Shown here: positions 51,276 through 59,853 of the stretch, one piece after another
How the letters are laid out: each line of letters starts with the position of its first letter
Numbering within the stretch: position 1 is the stretch's first letter
Source: UBA6016 sp964568395
GTDB taxonomy: Bacteria; Campylobacterota; Campylobacteria; Campylobacterales; UBA6016
Direction: 5' to 3'
Length of the DNA: 64,000 bases
NCBI GenBank assembly: GCA_964568395.1
Contig: CAZMPN010000003.1
Location: forward strand, 1 to 64,000
The notes under the pieces: generated by a model
The model's database searches: none
Told to the model about the DNA's origin: nothing
The model's input: only the letters and a program-made list of their open reading frames with translations
Translations under genes and position numbers: made by a program

Positions 51276-51933
51276 CTCTTTTTTTAGGCGCCTGTTTGTT
51301 GTTTGTCTTGGAGGCTTTTGTTTTTTTGGCGGATTTTACGTTTTTGCCTTTTTTGACAGCCTTAACGCCTTTGCCTTTCTTGCCCTTCTTGGAGTATTTG
51401 CGAGGCTCGCTCTTAAACACATCGGAGGTCTCGGCGCCGCTTAGGTTGGCGTTTGTCGTTTTTGTGCCGACCATGTTCGCGTTTTTGAGGTTTGCGCCGG
51501 CCAAATCGGCGTTTTCAAGATTCGCCTCTTTTAGGTATGCGCCTTGCATCTTTGCATTTTTGAAGCTTGTATTCGAGAGATTGCTTTTTCTAAATAGCGC
51601 CCCGCTTACGTCGGCATCGTCCAAATTTGCGCCGGACAGGTTGGACGCTTTGAAGTTTGTGCCTTTAAGGTTGGCGTTTTTCATATTCGCATTTTTGATA
51701 TTGGCGCCGTCGGCGCTGGCTCCAAGCAGATTGGCTCCTTCTAGATTGGCTCCTTCGAGGTTTGAGCCGCTTATATTCGCAAACTCCAAGAAAGAGTTTT
51801 GGAGATTGGCGCCTTTTAGATCGCATTTAACGCACTCTTTTGTTTCAAGCAGTTTTTTGACGTCCGCTTCCGAAAATGCGAGGGCAGAGATACAAAAAAA
51901 TCCGGACAGCGAAAGCATAAAAAATTTATTCAT
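51268..51933 (-). CDS. Secreted pentapeptide-repeat protein with lysine-rich tail
   Basis: The 221-residue protein has a signal peptide (to about residue 19) and then ECVKCDLKGANL, the common entry into such repeats. About 25 pentapeptide repeats of the A(N/D)LxX type follow, to about residue 165, forming a right-handed beta-helix. The last 50 residues are dominated by Lys, Ala, Gly and Ser (KGKKGKGVKAVKKGKN), like histone H1 tails. No catalytic residues are apparent. It may bind surfaces, DNA or polyanions outside the inner membrane, but the function is unknown. AAGGAG precedes the ATG. Confidence 0.88.
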   Translation of the reverse strand: MNKFFMLSLSGFFCISALAFSEADVKKLLETKECVKCDLKGANLQNSFLEFANISGSNLEGANLEGANLLGASADGANIKNANMKNANLKGTNFKASNLSGANLDDADVSGALFRKSNLSNTSFKNAKMQGAYLKEANLENADLAGANLKNANMVGTKTTNANLSGAETSDVFKSEPRKYSKKGKKGKGVKAVKKGKNVKSAKKTKASKTNNKQAPKKRAK

Positions 51934-51981
51934 ATTATCTCCTTGCTATTTTTTTATGATAGCCAAGGTTTAATAAAATGA

Positions 51982-52905
51982 TTACGCGTATAAACCTGCT
52001 TTTTTAAGTGTCAATAAGGCGTTTTTATATATCGGGGCGTCTATGAAACCAAACCTCTCGTCTTTAAATCCGGCATCCCCGATAGCTTCGTTTTGCTCGT
52101 AAATTTCCTTTATATATAGCGCATCCTCCACGCTCTGCCTGTCGGGCGAGAAAAACTCGTTTGCGGCGGCTACTTGGGTCGGGGAGATGCAGGCTTTTGC
52201 TTCAAAACCAAGACCCTTCTCTATCTCAAGCCACTCCTTAAATCCGTCCATATCCGCGTAGTTTTGATACACGAACGAAAGCGGAGTGAAGCCCGCCGTT
52301 TTGGCGTCTACCAAGAACTTGCACATTATATATTTGAGCGTATCGCTTTTGATTTCGATAAGCCGGGAGCCAAGCCCCAAATCCTCCAACAAATCTATCG
52401 CCCCCAAAAACACGGTTGTCACTCTTTTGCTCACCCTCAAAGAGGAGAGGGCGGCAAATGCCTCTTTGGTCTCGATGCTCAGATGGATGTCGATCTCGCC
52501 GTCTACGATATCGTCAAGCATTTTTATTTCGTCGGCGCTTCTTATTTTCGGTATTCTAAGCGCATCCGGCCTTACTATATTCATAATCTCCAGCTCTTTT
52601 TTAAAATAAACTGAGTCTATTGGATTTGTCCGCACGGCTATTTGCGCATTCGAATCTTCCAACAGGGACAGAGCCTCTGCCGCCGCAAACAGGGCCTCTT
52701 CTTTTCTTGAATCGGCTATGCCGTCCTCTAGATTTACGACGGCTATCTGGGCCTCTATAGAGGGGAGCCTATCCAGATGCTTCTTTTGCATCGGATTTAT
52801 CATCAGAGAGCTTTTTACAAACTCTCCTCTGTTCTTTACTTTCGGCATTTTGCAAATTTTTGTATCGTAAACGGTTTTTTTTATGCTAGGATTACCTAGT
52901 AACAT
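51982..52905 (-). CDS. HpcH/HpaI aldolase / citrate lyase beta-subunit (CitE-like) family protein
   Basis: The 307-residue TIM-barrel protein has the CitE signatures VVNLEDGIADSRKEEA (metal and CoA-ester site), IAVRTNPID with substrate arginine, and LSIETKEA and LGAIDLLEDLGL. CitE-like enzymes cleave or form C-C bonds of acyl-CoA esters such as malyl- or citramalyl-CoA. The other citrate lyase subunits are absent, so a stand-alone lyase or thioesterase is likely. The frame is open to 53001. I chose ATG at 52905 because AAGGG lies eight bases upstream on the minus strand. A shorter start at the MPKVKNRG methionine is possible. Confidence 0.8.
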   Translation of the reverse strand: MLLGNPSIKKTVYDTKICKMPKVKNRGEFVKSSLMINPMQKKHLDRLPSIEAQIAVVNLEDGIADSRKEEALFAAAEALSLLEDSNAQIAVRTNPIDSVYFKKELEIMNIVRPDALRIPKIRSADEIKMLDDIVDGEIDIHLSIETKEAFAALSSLRVSKRVTTVFLGAIDLLEDLGLGSRLIEIKSDTLKYIMCKFLVDAKTAGFTPLSFVYQNYADMDGFKEWLEIEKGLGFEAKACISPTQVAAANEFFSPDRQSVEDALYIKEIYEQNEAIGDAGFKDERFGFIDAPIYKNALLTLKKAGLYA

Positions 52906-52973
52906 TACTAAAGCCCTTAATATCCGCAGACAAAACGGATTGAAATAAATTTTGTACGCAATTATAGCCGTAA

Positions 52974-52990
52974 TGGCTATGTTTTGGTGG
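52974..52990. promoter_or_regulatory. Inverted repeat upstream of sodB
   Basis: ATAGCC-GTAAT-GGCTAT is a perfect 6-base dyad with 5-base centre, 26 bases before sodB in a divergent promoter region. It may be an operator for iron or oxidative-stress control or a leader hairpin. It does not resemble a Fur box. Confidence 0.35.
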
Positions 52991-53016
52991 GCAAATAACA
53001 AACGAAAGGATTAAAG

Positions 53017-53592
53017 ATGACGCACAATCTACCACCACTTCCTTTTGGCAAAGAAGACCTATTGCCGATAATATCGGCCGAGACTATAGAGTATCACTAC
53101 GAAAAACATCACGCCGGATACGTTAACAATCTAAACAATCTGATAAAAAATACGGAATTTGAGGACATGGAACTGGAGGATGTCATAAAAAACTCCAGCG
53201 GCGCCATATTCAACAACGCCGCTCAAGTATACAACCACACTTTTTACTGGAACTGCCTCTCAAAAGGCGGCGCTCAGGTTCCAAAAAAACTGCTTACGGC
53301 AATAGAGGCGGAGTTCGGCACTTTTGAGAACTTCAAATCAGACTTCATAAAATCAGCCGTTTCAAACTTCGGCTCAGGTTGGACTTGGCTCGTATGCGAA
53401 GACCACGGGATGCTAAAGATAGTAAATACGCAAAACGCCGGAACGCCTATCGCCGCCGGACAGAGACCGCTTCTTACGATAGACGTTTGGGAGCATGCAT
53501 ACTACATAGACTATCGCAACGCAAGACAAAAATATCTTGACGAAATATTTAAAATCATAAACTGGGAGTTCGTCGCCTCAAATATGCTTTAG
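53017..53592 (+). CDS. sodB: Superoxide dismutase, iron type
   Basis: The 191-residue enzyme converts superoxide to oxygen and peroxide in the cytoplasm. Metal ligands are visible: histidine in YHYEKHHAGY, histidine in YNHTFYW, and Asp and His in DVWEHAYYIDY. NNAAQVYNHTFYWNCL carries the glutamine typical of the iron form. No signal peptide. GAAAGGA precedes the ATG. Confidence 0.97.
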   Translation: MTHNLPPLPFGKEDLLPIISAETIEYHYEKHHAGYVNNLNNLIKNTEFEDMELEDVIKNSSGAIFNNAAQVYNHTFYWNCLSKGGAQVPKKLLTAIEAEFGTFENFKSDFIKSAVSNFGSGWTWLVCEDHGMLKIVNTQNAGTPIAAGQRPLLTIDVWEHAYYIDYRNARQKYLDEIFKIINWEFVASNML

Positions 53593-53661
53593 TCATTTTT
53601 TTAGCATTAAAAGATACTAAAATTATTAAATTTTTGAATATCCGGCACAAAGGTTTCATTT

Positions 53662-55749
53662 TTGAAAAAAGTCTGCATAGCGTTTTTTTTCTGTTCGGCC
53701 GCCGCATTCGCCGATAACGATCTGTCGGAACTAGAAAAAGCGCTGGATGAGGCAACGGAGATAGCTACGGTGTCAAAAATGAACGTCGACTACGTGCCGT
53801 CCGTCGTAAACGTGCTTAAAGGCGATATGTTAAGAGCCGTAGGCGCCTTGAAAGTTTCGGATGCGCTATCCTTGCTTCCGGGCATCCAGATATACCAAAA
53901 CCAACTCGGCGAAACAATCACCGTCATGAGAGGATTTAGAAATCCAAACGCGTACTTATCCGACAAGATAAAGGTAATGCTCGACGGCGTCACGGTAAAC
54001 ACGGAAGCTTACGGTGCGGCCGGATTTATCATGGATATGCCGATAGAGCTGATAGAGAGGATAGAGGTGCTTCGAGGTCCAGGCTCTACCCTATATGGCT
54101 CCGGAGCATTCTATGGAGCCGTAAATATCATCACGAAAACAGGCTCAAATCCAAAAGATTGCAACGAATTTTTCATAGGGGGCGGGAGCTGGTATTATAA
54201 AAAGGTAGGCGCCACCGCCTGCATAGACAAAGGCGGCGTCAGATACTCCGCGGACGGATACTATCAAGGCTCGCAAAGGCGGCTCTACGTAGACAAGAGC
54301 TATACGGACGCCGCGGAAAACTTCAAAAGAGATTTCAGGACCAACGAGGCGTCCGACGACTTCTCGATAGGCTTCAACATCCAAAAGGAAAACATCAACT
54401 GGAACACCAGAATCAAAAAAAGCTGGCAAGGCAACTACTACGGCATGGAGGAGAGGCTTGAGCCAAGAGAGGATACCGGGCACGTAAACCAATTTTTGAG
54501 CAGTGAGCTTGAGTTCAAAAACAATATATCAAGCGGCGCCGTAGACGTCAAAGTCGGCATAAAAGACTACGCCTATCAGATGAACGGCATAACAAGGGAC
54601 GAGAGCTACTATTTTGGAGTGTTCCCGGGCTTTGACTATAACTACAACTACAGGCTAAGAGCGGCTGAAACCACGTTTTATACTGATATAGCGCATAGGC
54701 TAAAAAAGATAGGCAAACACAATATCTCTTATGGTATAGGCGCCAGCCACTCTTTTCTAAGGGAGAACTACTATTGGTCGGCAATAGAGGAGTATGCGTT
54801 CGCGACGATGGACGCTACGCTTGTAGCCACACAACCGGCAATGCAATATCCAAAAAACAACGAACTATTCAAAAAAGGCGTAAGCAGGACCATAACCTCC
54901 TTGTATTTTGAGGATTTATATGAGCTGTATGCGAATACGGACGTGGTTTTTGGATGCAGGGTTGACGACTACTCCGACCTTGAGGCCCAGTTTAGCTCTA
55001 GGCTCGGCATAGCTTCAAGATGGATGGACAACTCGCTTGTCACTAAGCTTATGTTCAGCACCGGACATAGAGCTCCGACTCTCGCGGAAAAGTATGCCAG
55101 GGAGCATATAGGCTTTAGAGCCGGAGACGATTTTTTGAAGCCGGAATCGATCAGGTCGTACGAGATTGCCGCGATATATAAGCCAAACGACTCGCATAGA
55201 TTCTCCATAAACGGATATTATGCGGAGCTAAACAACGTCATAGATATAGAAGAAGACGGCAATACGCCGATAGGGCACACGAACTACCCAAAAAGACTCT
55301 CCAGAGGCATAGAAGCGGAATACGCCTACAAACCAAACAACAAGCATGAGCTGCACATAAACTATACGCTAAACAAAACCACATACCTAAATACCGACAA
55401 TATGGCGCTTCAAGACATGCCGGACGTATCCCCTAGGATGTATAAGGCCTGGTATATATTCAGACCTCTGCACAATCTAACTCTGGGGATGCAGTATCTG
55501 ATTTTCGGCAAGACGATCCAAAACGAGGCATATACGAACAAGGATACGACTGTGCCCGGAAACCATCTCGTCAACTTTTCGGCGATATACAAACCGATAA
55601 AAAACACGGAGCTGGCGCTAAACATAGGCAACCTCCAAAACAGGGAACAGAAGATGCCAAGCTACTACTATCGCAACGAACCAGGCAGAAACGGCGGTAT
55701 GATACGAGAGGGACGAAATTTTATACTAGAACTTAGACATAGGTTTTAG
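53662..55749 (+). CDS. TonB-dependent outer-membrane receptor
   Basis: The 695-residue protein has a signal peptide (KKVCIAFFFCSAAAFA) and a plug domain (about 45-170) with ALSLLPGIQIYQNQ, VMRGFRNPN, IERIEVLRGPGSTLYGSGAFYGAVNIITK. The 22-strand barrel ends in phenylalanine (LELRHRF), as expected for outer-membrane proteins. A TonB-box-like stretch (EIATVSK) lies near residue 35. It imports an iron complex, vitamin or other scarce ligand using TonB energy; the ligand is unknown. The TTG start has AAAGG upstream. It lies 55 bases before the tolC-like gene with a palindrome between, so it may be separately controlled. Confidence 0.92.
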   Translation: MKKVCIAFFFCSAAAFADNDLSELEKALDEATEIATVSKMNVDYVPSVVNVLKGDMLRAVGALKVSDALSLLPGIQIYQNQLGETITVMRGFRNPNAYLSDKIKVMLDGVTVNTEAYGAAGFIMDMPIELIERIEVLRGPGSTLYGSGAFYGAVNIITKTGSNPKDCNEFFIGGGSWYYKKVGATACIDKGGVRYSADGYYQGSQRRLYVDKSYTDAAENFKRDFRTNEASDDFSIGFNIQKENINWNTRIKKSWQGNYYGMEERLEPREDTGHVNQFLSSELEFKNNISSGAVDVKVGIKDYAYQMNGITRDESYYFGVFPGFDYNYNYRLRAAETTFYTDIAHRLKKIGKHNISYGIGASHSFLRENYYWSAIEEYAFATMDATLVATQPAMQYPKNNELFKKGVSRTITSLYFEDLYELYANTDVVFGCRVDDYSDLEAQFSSRLGIASRWMDNSLVTKLMFSTGHRAPTLAEKYAREHIGFRAGDDFLKPESIRSYEIAAIYKPNDSHRFSINGYYAELNNVIDIEEDGNTPIGHTNYPKRLSRGIEAEYAYKPNNKHELHINYTLNKTTYLNTDNMALQDMPDVSPRMYKAWYIFRPLHNLTLGMQYLIFGKTIQNEAYTNKDTTVPGNHLVNFSAIYKPIKNTELALNIGNLQNREQKMPSYYYRNEPGRNGGMIREGRNFILELRHRF

Positions 55750-55758
55750 CTCTCTTTA

Positions 55759-55775
55759 ATACCCTCGGGTATAAA
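55759..55775 (+). promoter_or_regulatory. Palindrome overlapping a -10-like element before the ABC exporter operon
   Basis: ATACCC-TC-GGGTAT is a 14-base dyad, and TATAAA (55770-55775) begins within its last bases, 30 bases before the TolC-like gene. An operator on the exporter promoter is plausible. It could also be a short terminator for the receptor gene, although no T-run follows. Confidence 0.4.
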
Positions 55776-55804
55776 ATGGACGTATATTTTTAAAAAGATC
55801 TGGT

Positions 55805-57103
55805 ATGCGTTTATTATCATCGGTTCTACTTAGTACGTGCGCTTGTTTTGCGCTGAGCCTAAAGGACGCTCTCAAAGCCTCCGCCGACTCGAATGCGATA
55901 CAGGCGCAGGTCTATCTGGCAAAGGCCTACAAAAAATCGGCGGATGCGGCGGCCGGAAAGCTATATCCAAGAGTGGATCTCTCATACAAAAGCCTCCAAT
56001 ACTCACAGCAGCCTTCCATGTCGGTCAATATGCCTCCACTTATTACAAACTCGCAGATGCAGAGCGCTCCAAAAAACTACTTCGAAGGCGAAGCGCTTCT
56101 TACATATCCGATATTCAGGGGTTTCGCCATAGACGCATTCGTAAAAAAAGCAGAGCTTGAAGCCAAAAAAGCGGAGCTTGAAAAAGATGACGCGAAACGG
56201 AATATATACGCCAAAACCGTATCGCTCTACTACACGATAGCCTCGCTAAACGAAAGCGAAGAGGCGTACAAGGCGGCGCTTGAGTGGGCGGCGGAGTCGC
56301 TCAAAAAGGCGAACGCCATGTATAAAGAGGGGCTGATAGGCGCATATGACATAGAAAACATCAAGAGCAAATATTTCGAGATAAGCTCTGAAGCGATAGA
56401 GATAAAGAACAAAAAAGAGGCAGCCGTAAATACGCTAGAAAGGCTTTGCGGCCTAAAAGCCGACAGCGTATCGCAAGCGGCCGTGCCGTTTGAGCCAGAC
56501 AAAGGCGCAATCTTAAAAGAGGCCTTTGAAGCCAGAGAGGATATAGCGGCAGTAAAAACGCTTCTTGAGATAAGCGAACAAGATATCAGGTATGCCAAAA
56601 GCAGATTCTATCCAACATTGGATCTCGTCGCTGCGGGCAAAAGAGCAGGTGATACGGCAAGACTAAACGGCGACGGCTTTACGAACAAAGACAAAAACTA
56701 CGCCATGCTGGCCCTTGGGCTAAACATATTCGACGGATTAGAGAGCTCCAACGCGCTAGAGGCCGCAAGGGCCAAAAAGATGGCGTCCGAGCTTGCGTAC
56801 ATAGACTACAAAAACGGTGTAAAAACCGAGATAGAAAACCTCTTTTTGGAGCTGCTCTCTGCAAAAAAGAGGGTTGACGCCCTCGCCCAAAACGTAAACG
56901 CAAGAAGCGAATTTCATAAGCTTACATCCGCCAGATTTGACAACAGACTCGTTGGGGCGGACGAACTGAGCCGCTCCATATCGGATCTAGCCGCCGCAAA
57001 AAGCAAATTGGCCGCGGAAAAAAATAGGGTATCGGAACTAAAACTGCGCATTCTGCTTGAAAGCTCGCTCAAAAACTTTGAAAACAAACTGGAAGGCCTA
57101 TGA
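55805..57103 (+). CDS. TolC-family outer-membrane efflux protein
   Basis: The 432-residue protein has a signal peptide (to about residue 18) and then two repeats of the TolC helical-barrel fold with long coiled coils (about 110-200 and 310-425). Conserved turns such as YFEGEALLTYPIF and GLNIFDG are present. It should form the outer-membrane and periplasmic duct for the ABC exporter encoded next. The stop overlaps the start of the adaptor gene (ATGA), indicating one operon. Confidence 0.9.
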   Translation: MRLLSSVLLSTCACFALSLKDALKASADSNAIQAQVYLAKAYKKSADAAAGKLYPRVDLSYKSLQYSQQPSMSVNMPPLITNSQMQSAPKNYFEGEALLTYPIFRGFAIDAFVKKAELEAKKAELEKDDAKRNIYAKTVSLYYTIASLNESEEAYKAALEWAAESLKKANAMYKEGLIGAYDIENIKSKYFEISSEAIEIKNKKEAAVNTLERLCGLKADSVSQAAVPFEPDKGAILKEAFEAREDIAAVKTLLEISEQDIRYAKSRFYPTLDLVAAGKRAGDTARLNGDGFTNKDKNYAMLALGLNIFDGLESSNALEAARAKKMASELAYIDYKNGVKTEIENLFLELLSAKKRVDALAQNVNARSEFHKLTSARFDNRLVGADELSRSISDLAAAKSKLAAEKNRVSELKLRILLESSLKNFENKLEGL

Positions 57104-58212
57104 TGTCGAAGAAAAATATATATCTTGCCGCGCTGCTTTCTGCTTTGCTGCTGGCGTCTATATTCTTCATAATAAAAAAACTATATTTCGGACCTGGCAT
57201 AGAGGGCGTGATATCCGGAGCCGGAAGGATAGACGGCGAGCTTGTGGCTATGAATACCAAATACGCCTCGAGGGTTGCAAAAATCTATGTAGAAGAGGGG
57301 CAGAGCGTAAAAAAAGGCGATCTTCTGGCAAAACTAGATAGCGCGGAGCTTGACGCCAGAATAGAGAACGTCGACTCTTCCATCAATGCCGCCAAGCTGG
57401 AACTAGAATCCATTCGAATAGATCTAGGCATAGCATCGAGCGTCAATAGCGCGAACTACTCCATCTCGCTAGACAAGCAGCAGGAGCTGGAGAGCCAGAT
57501 AGAGAGCGCGAGGCTTGCGATGGAGCAGGATAGGAAGGATCTTGAGAGGATGCAAAGACTATTCGAGCAAAATCTCACCGCAAAGAGGGACGCCGAGCTC
57601 GCCGAGCTGAAAGCCAGCGAATCCAAAAACAGATACGAATCCATAAAAAAGACAAAAAGCCAGCTTGCAAGCGCGGCGCTGATATCAAAAGCCAATCTGG
57701 CGTCGACAAGCTCCCTGAGGCAAAAAATGTCCGCGAAACAAAAGGCGATAGAGGCGCTAGAGGCTTCAAAAAAAGAGCTGCTTGCCGCAAAAAACGAGAT
57801 GAGCCTGTATGCGCCGTTTGACGGTTTTGTCATGGAAAAGATAGCTTTCGAGGGCGAGGTGGTCGGCGCCGGAGCGGTTATAATAACACTCATAAATCCG
57901 GCCGAGCTAACCCTAAAAATGTATGTGGATACGATAGAAAACGGCAAGATAAAAATAGGGGACAAGGCTGTGATATTCCTGGACGGAGAGCCGAAAAAGC
58001 CGATAAGCGCCGTGGTCTCGAAGATATCGCAAAGGGCGCAGTTCACGCCAAAAGACGTCAACGTCAAAAGCGACCGGATACAAAGGGTTTACGCCATCTA
58101 TCTAAAACCTACCGTTAGCGCGCCGAACCTAAAACTTGGCCTTCCTGCGCTCGGGGCCGTATCGGTCGGCGGCGAATTGCCAAAAGACTCGGCAAAACTC
58201 GGAAACTTATAG
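57100..58212 (+). CDS. HlyD-family periplasmic adaptor (membrane fusion protein)
   Basis: The 370-residue protein has a single N-terminal membrane anchor (about 7-24). The lipoyl half-motifs flank a long coiled-coil hairpin (about 85-235): VAKIYVEEGQSVKKGDLLAKLD and MSLYAPFDGFVMEKIAFEGEVV. A beta-barrel domain follows. It resembles YbhG and bridges the inner-membrane ABC-2 permeases to the TolC-like channel. ATG at 57100 overlaps the preceding stop; a second ATG at 57103 is equally possible. Confidence 0.92.
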   Translation: MMSKKNIYLAALLSALLLASIFFIIKKLYFGPGIEGVISGAGRIDGELVAMNTKYASRVAKIYVEEGQSVKKGDLLAKLDSAELDARIENVDSSINAAKLELESIRIDLGIASSVNSANYSISLDKQQELESQIESARLAMEQDRKDLERMQRLFEQNLTAKRDAELAELKASESKNRYESIKKTKSQLASAALISKANLASTSSLRQKMSAKQKAIEALEASKKELLAAKNEMSLYAPFDGFVMEKIAFEGEVVGAGAVIITLINPAELTLKMYVDTIENGKIKIGDKAVIFLDGEPKKPISAVVSKISQRAQFTPKDVNVKSDRIQRVYAIYLKPTVSAPNLKLGLPALGAVSVGGELPKDSAKLGNL

Positions 58213-58218
58213 CAAAAG

Positions 58219-59853
58219 ATGCTGGAAGTCAAAAACGTCGGCGTAAAATACGGCGATAACATAGCGCTAAAGCCGGTATCCTTTGTCGCAAAAAGCGGCG
58301 AGATACTAGGTCTCATCGGCGCCGACGGCGCAGGCAAAAGCTCGCTTCTAAACGCGATAGCTGGGGTGCAAAGCTTTAGCGGCGAGATATGCCTACACGA
58401 CTACCGCTACAAATCCCCCTCCCAGGCAGAGAAGATAAAATCGGACATCGCCCTCATGCCACAGGGAATAGGACTGATCCTGTACAAGACGCTTACAATA
58501 AAAGAGCATATCGATTTTCACTGCGCAATAAAGGAGATAAAAAGAGACGCCGCCTTTGAGGAGTACCTGCAAAAACTTCTGAAAATGGCGGGATTGGAGA
58601 GATTTCTAGATAGAAAAGCCGGGGCGCTTAGCGGCGGGATGATGCAAAAGCTCTGCCTACTATGCACCCTTATCGCAAAACCGTCGCTTCTGCTGCTGGA
58701 CGAGCCGACTACCGGCGTAGACCCCGTCAGCCGCAAGGAGCTATGGGAAATCATACAAGAGCTTGTCAGGGTCGAAAAAATAATATGTATAGCCAGCACG
58801 GCGTACATGGCCGAAGCGTCGACATTCGACCGGATAATGCTGTTCGACAAAGGCGAAATAGTCTCGGAGGGCGACTTCGAGTCTCTGGTATCTACCGCAA
58901 AAGAGTATACGTACAAGGATGACGATATACGCAGGGAGTCTACGATAGCGATAAACGGCTATCTATATTCTCTCCAAAAACTATCCCTGCCGCAAAAGGA
59001 GCCGAATCTGGAGTCCGTATTTTTCGTCAGAAGCTTGCAACAGCAAAAGTGCATTCCGCAGATAAACTTCAAAGAACAAGACGGGGCCGAGGAGTTTTTC
59101 GGCGAAACGGTGCTAAAAGCGAACTCCCTGACAAAAAAGTTCGGCTCCTTCATAGCGAACGACAAAGTGTCGCTGGATCTAAAAAGCGGGGAGATACTGG
59201 GGCTGATAGGCGCAAACGGCGCCGGAAAGACCACGTTCATAAAAATGCTTTTGGGTCTTTTGCCGCTTGACGGCGGCGAACTGTCGATGTTGGATAAAAA
59301 AATCAAAAGCGCCGACGATAGGACCATGCTAAAAAAACATATAGGATACGTAAGCCAGCGATTTGCGCTATACAAAAACCTGACCGTCAAGGAAAACCTG
59401 GAGTATTTCGCAAAAATGCACGGGATGAAGAAGGAGGAGTACAGGTTCGCTATGGACGAACTTGTCAGGGTATTGGAGCTAGAGCCGATACTCGGGCGTT
59501 TCTTGCAGGAGCTGCCGATGGGCATGAATCAGAGGATTTCTCTAGCCTGCGCGCTTATCCATTCGCCAAAAGTCCTATTCCTGGACGAACCGACTAGCGG
59601 CGTGGACGTGCTGGCTAGAGCGGTATTTTGGGAGATACTAAGGGAGCTTAAGGCGAAAAAACACATCTCGATACTTATTACGACCCACTATATGAGCGAA
59701 GCAGATTTTTGCGATAGGGTGGCGATACTCCAAGACGGCGTGAAGGTGGCCGACGACACGGTGCAAAACCTCTACGCCGCCCATCCGAGGGCCGAATGTT
59801 TTGAAGATATATTCTTTGACATATTCAGCCGAAACGACAAGGGCACGGCATGA
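58219..59853 (+). CDS. ABC exporter ATPase with two fused nucleotide-binding domains (YbhF-like)
   Basis: The 544-residue protein contains two ATPase domains in tandem. The first has Walker A GADGAGKSS, signature LSGGMMQKL and Walker B LLLLDEPTTGVD. The second (from about 300) has GANGAGKTT, an altered signature LPMGMNQRI and VLFLDEPTSGVD. The LPMG-type second signature is usual in YbhF/RbbA relatives. It powers the two ABC-2 permeases downstream. Six bases separate it from the adaptor gene, and its stop overlaps the first permease start (ATGA). Confidence 0.93.
   Translation: MLEVKNVGVKYGDNIALKPVSFVAKSGEILGLIGADGAGKSSLLNAIAGVQSFSGEICLHDYRYKSPSQAEKIKSDIALMPQGIGLILYKTLTIKEHIDFHCAIKEIKRDAAFEEYLQKLLKMAGLERFLDRKAGALSGGMMQKLCLLCTLIAKPSLLLLDEPTTGVDPVSRKELWEIIQELVRVEKIICIASTAYMAEASTFDRIMLFDKGEIVSEGDFESLVSTAKEYTYKDDDIRRESTIAINGYLYSLQKLSLPQKEPNLESVFFVRSLQQQKCIPQINFKEQDGAEEFFGETVLKANSLTKKFGSFIANDKVSLDLKSGEILGLIGANGAGKTTFIKMLLGLLPLDGGELSMLDKKIKSADDRTMLKKHIGYVSQRFALYKNLTVKENLEYFAKMHGMKKEEYRFAMDELVRVLELEPILGRFLQELPMGMNQRISLACALIHSPKVLFLDEPTSGVDVLARAVFWEILRELKAKKHISILITTHYMSEADFCDRVAILQDGVKVADDTVQNLYAAHPRAECFEDIFFDIFSRNDKGTA

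Noticed and set aside
51296..51973. Long plus-strand open frame opposite the pentapeptide-repeat gene
   Set aside because: It mirrors the low-complexity repeats and lysine tail of the minus-strand gene, has no ribosome site and gives a repetitive Phe/Ala/Leu product. The minus-strand gene has a signal peptide, repeats and AAGGAG.
52906..53001. Longer N-terminus for the CitE-like protein starting at 53001
   Set aside because: It would add 32 hydrophobic, non-family residues running into the sodB promoter region. The start at 52905 has a ribosome site and a better length.
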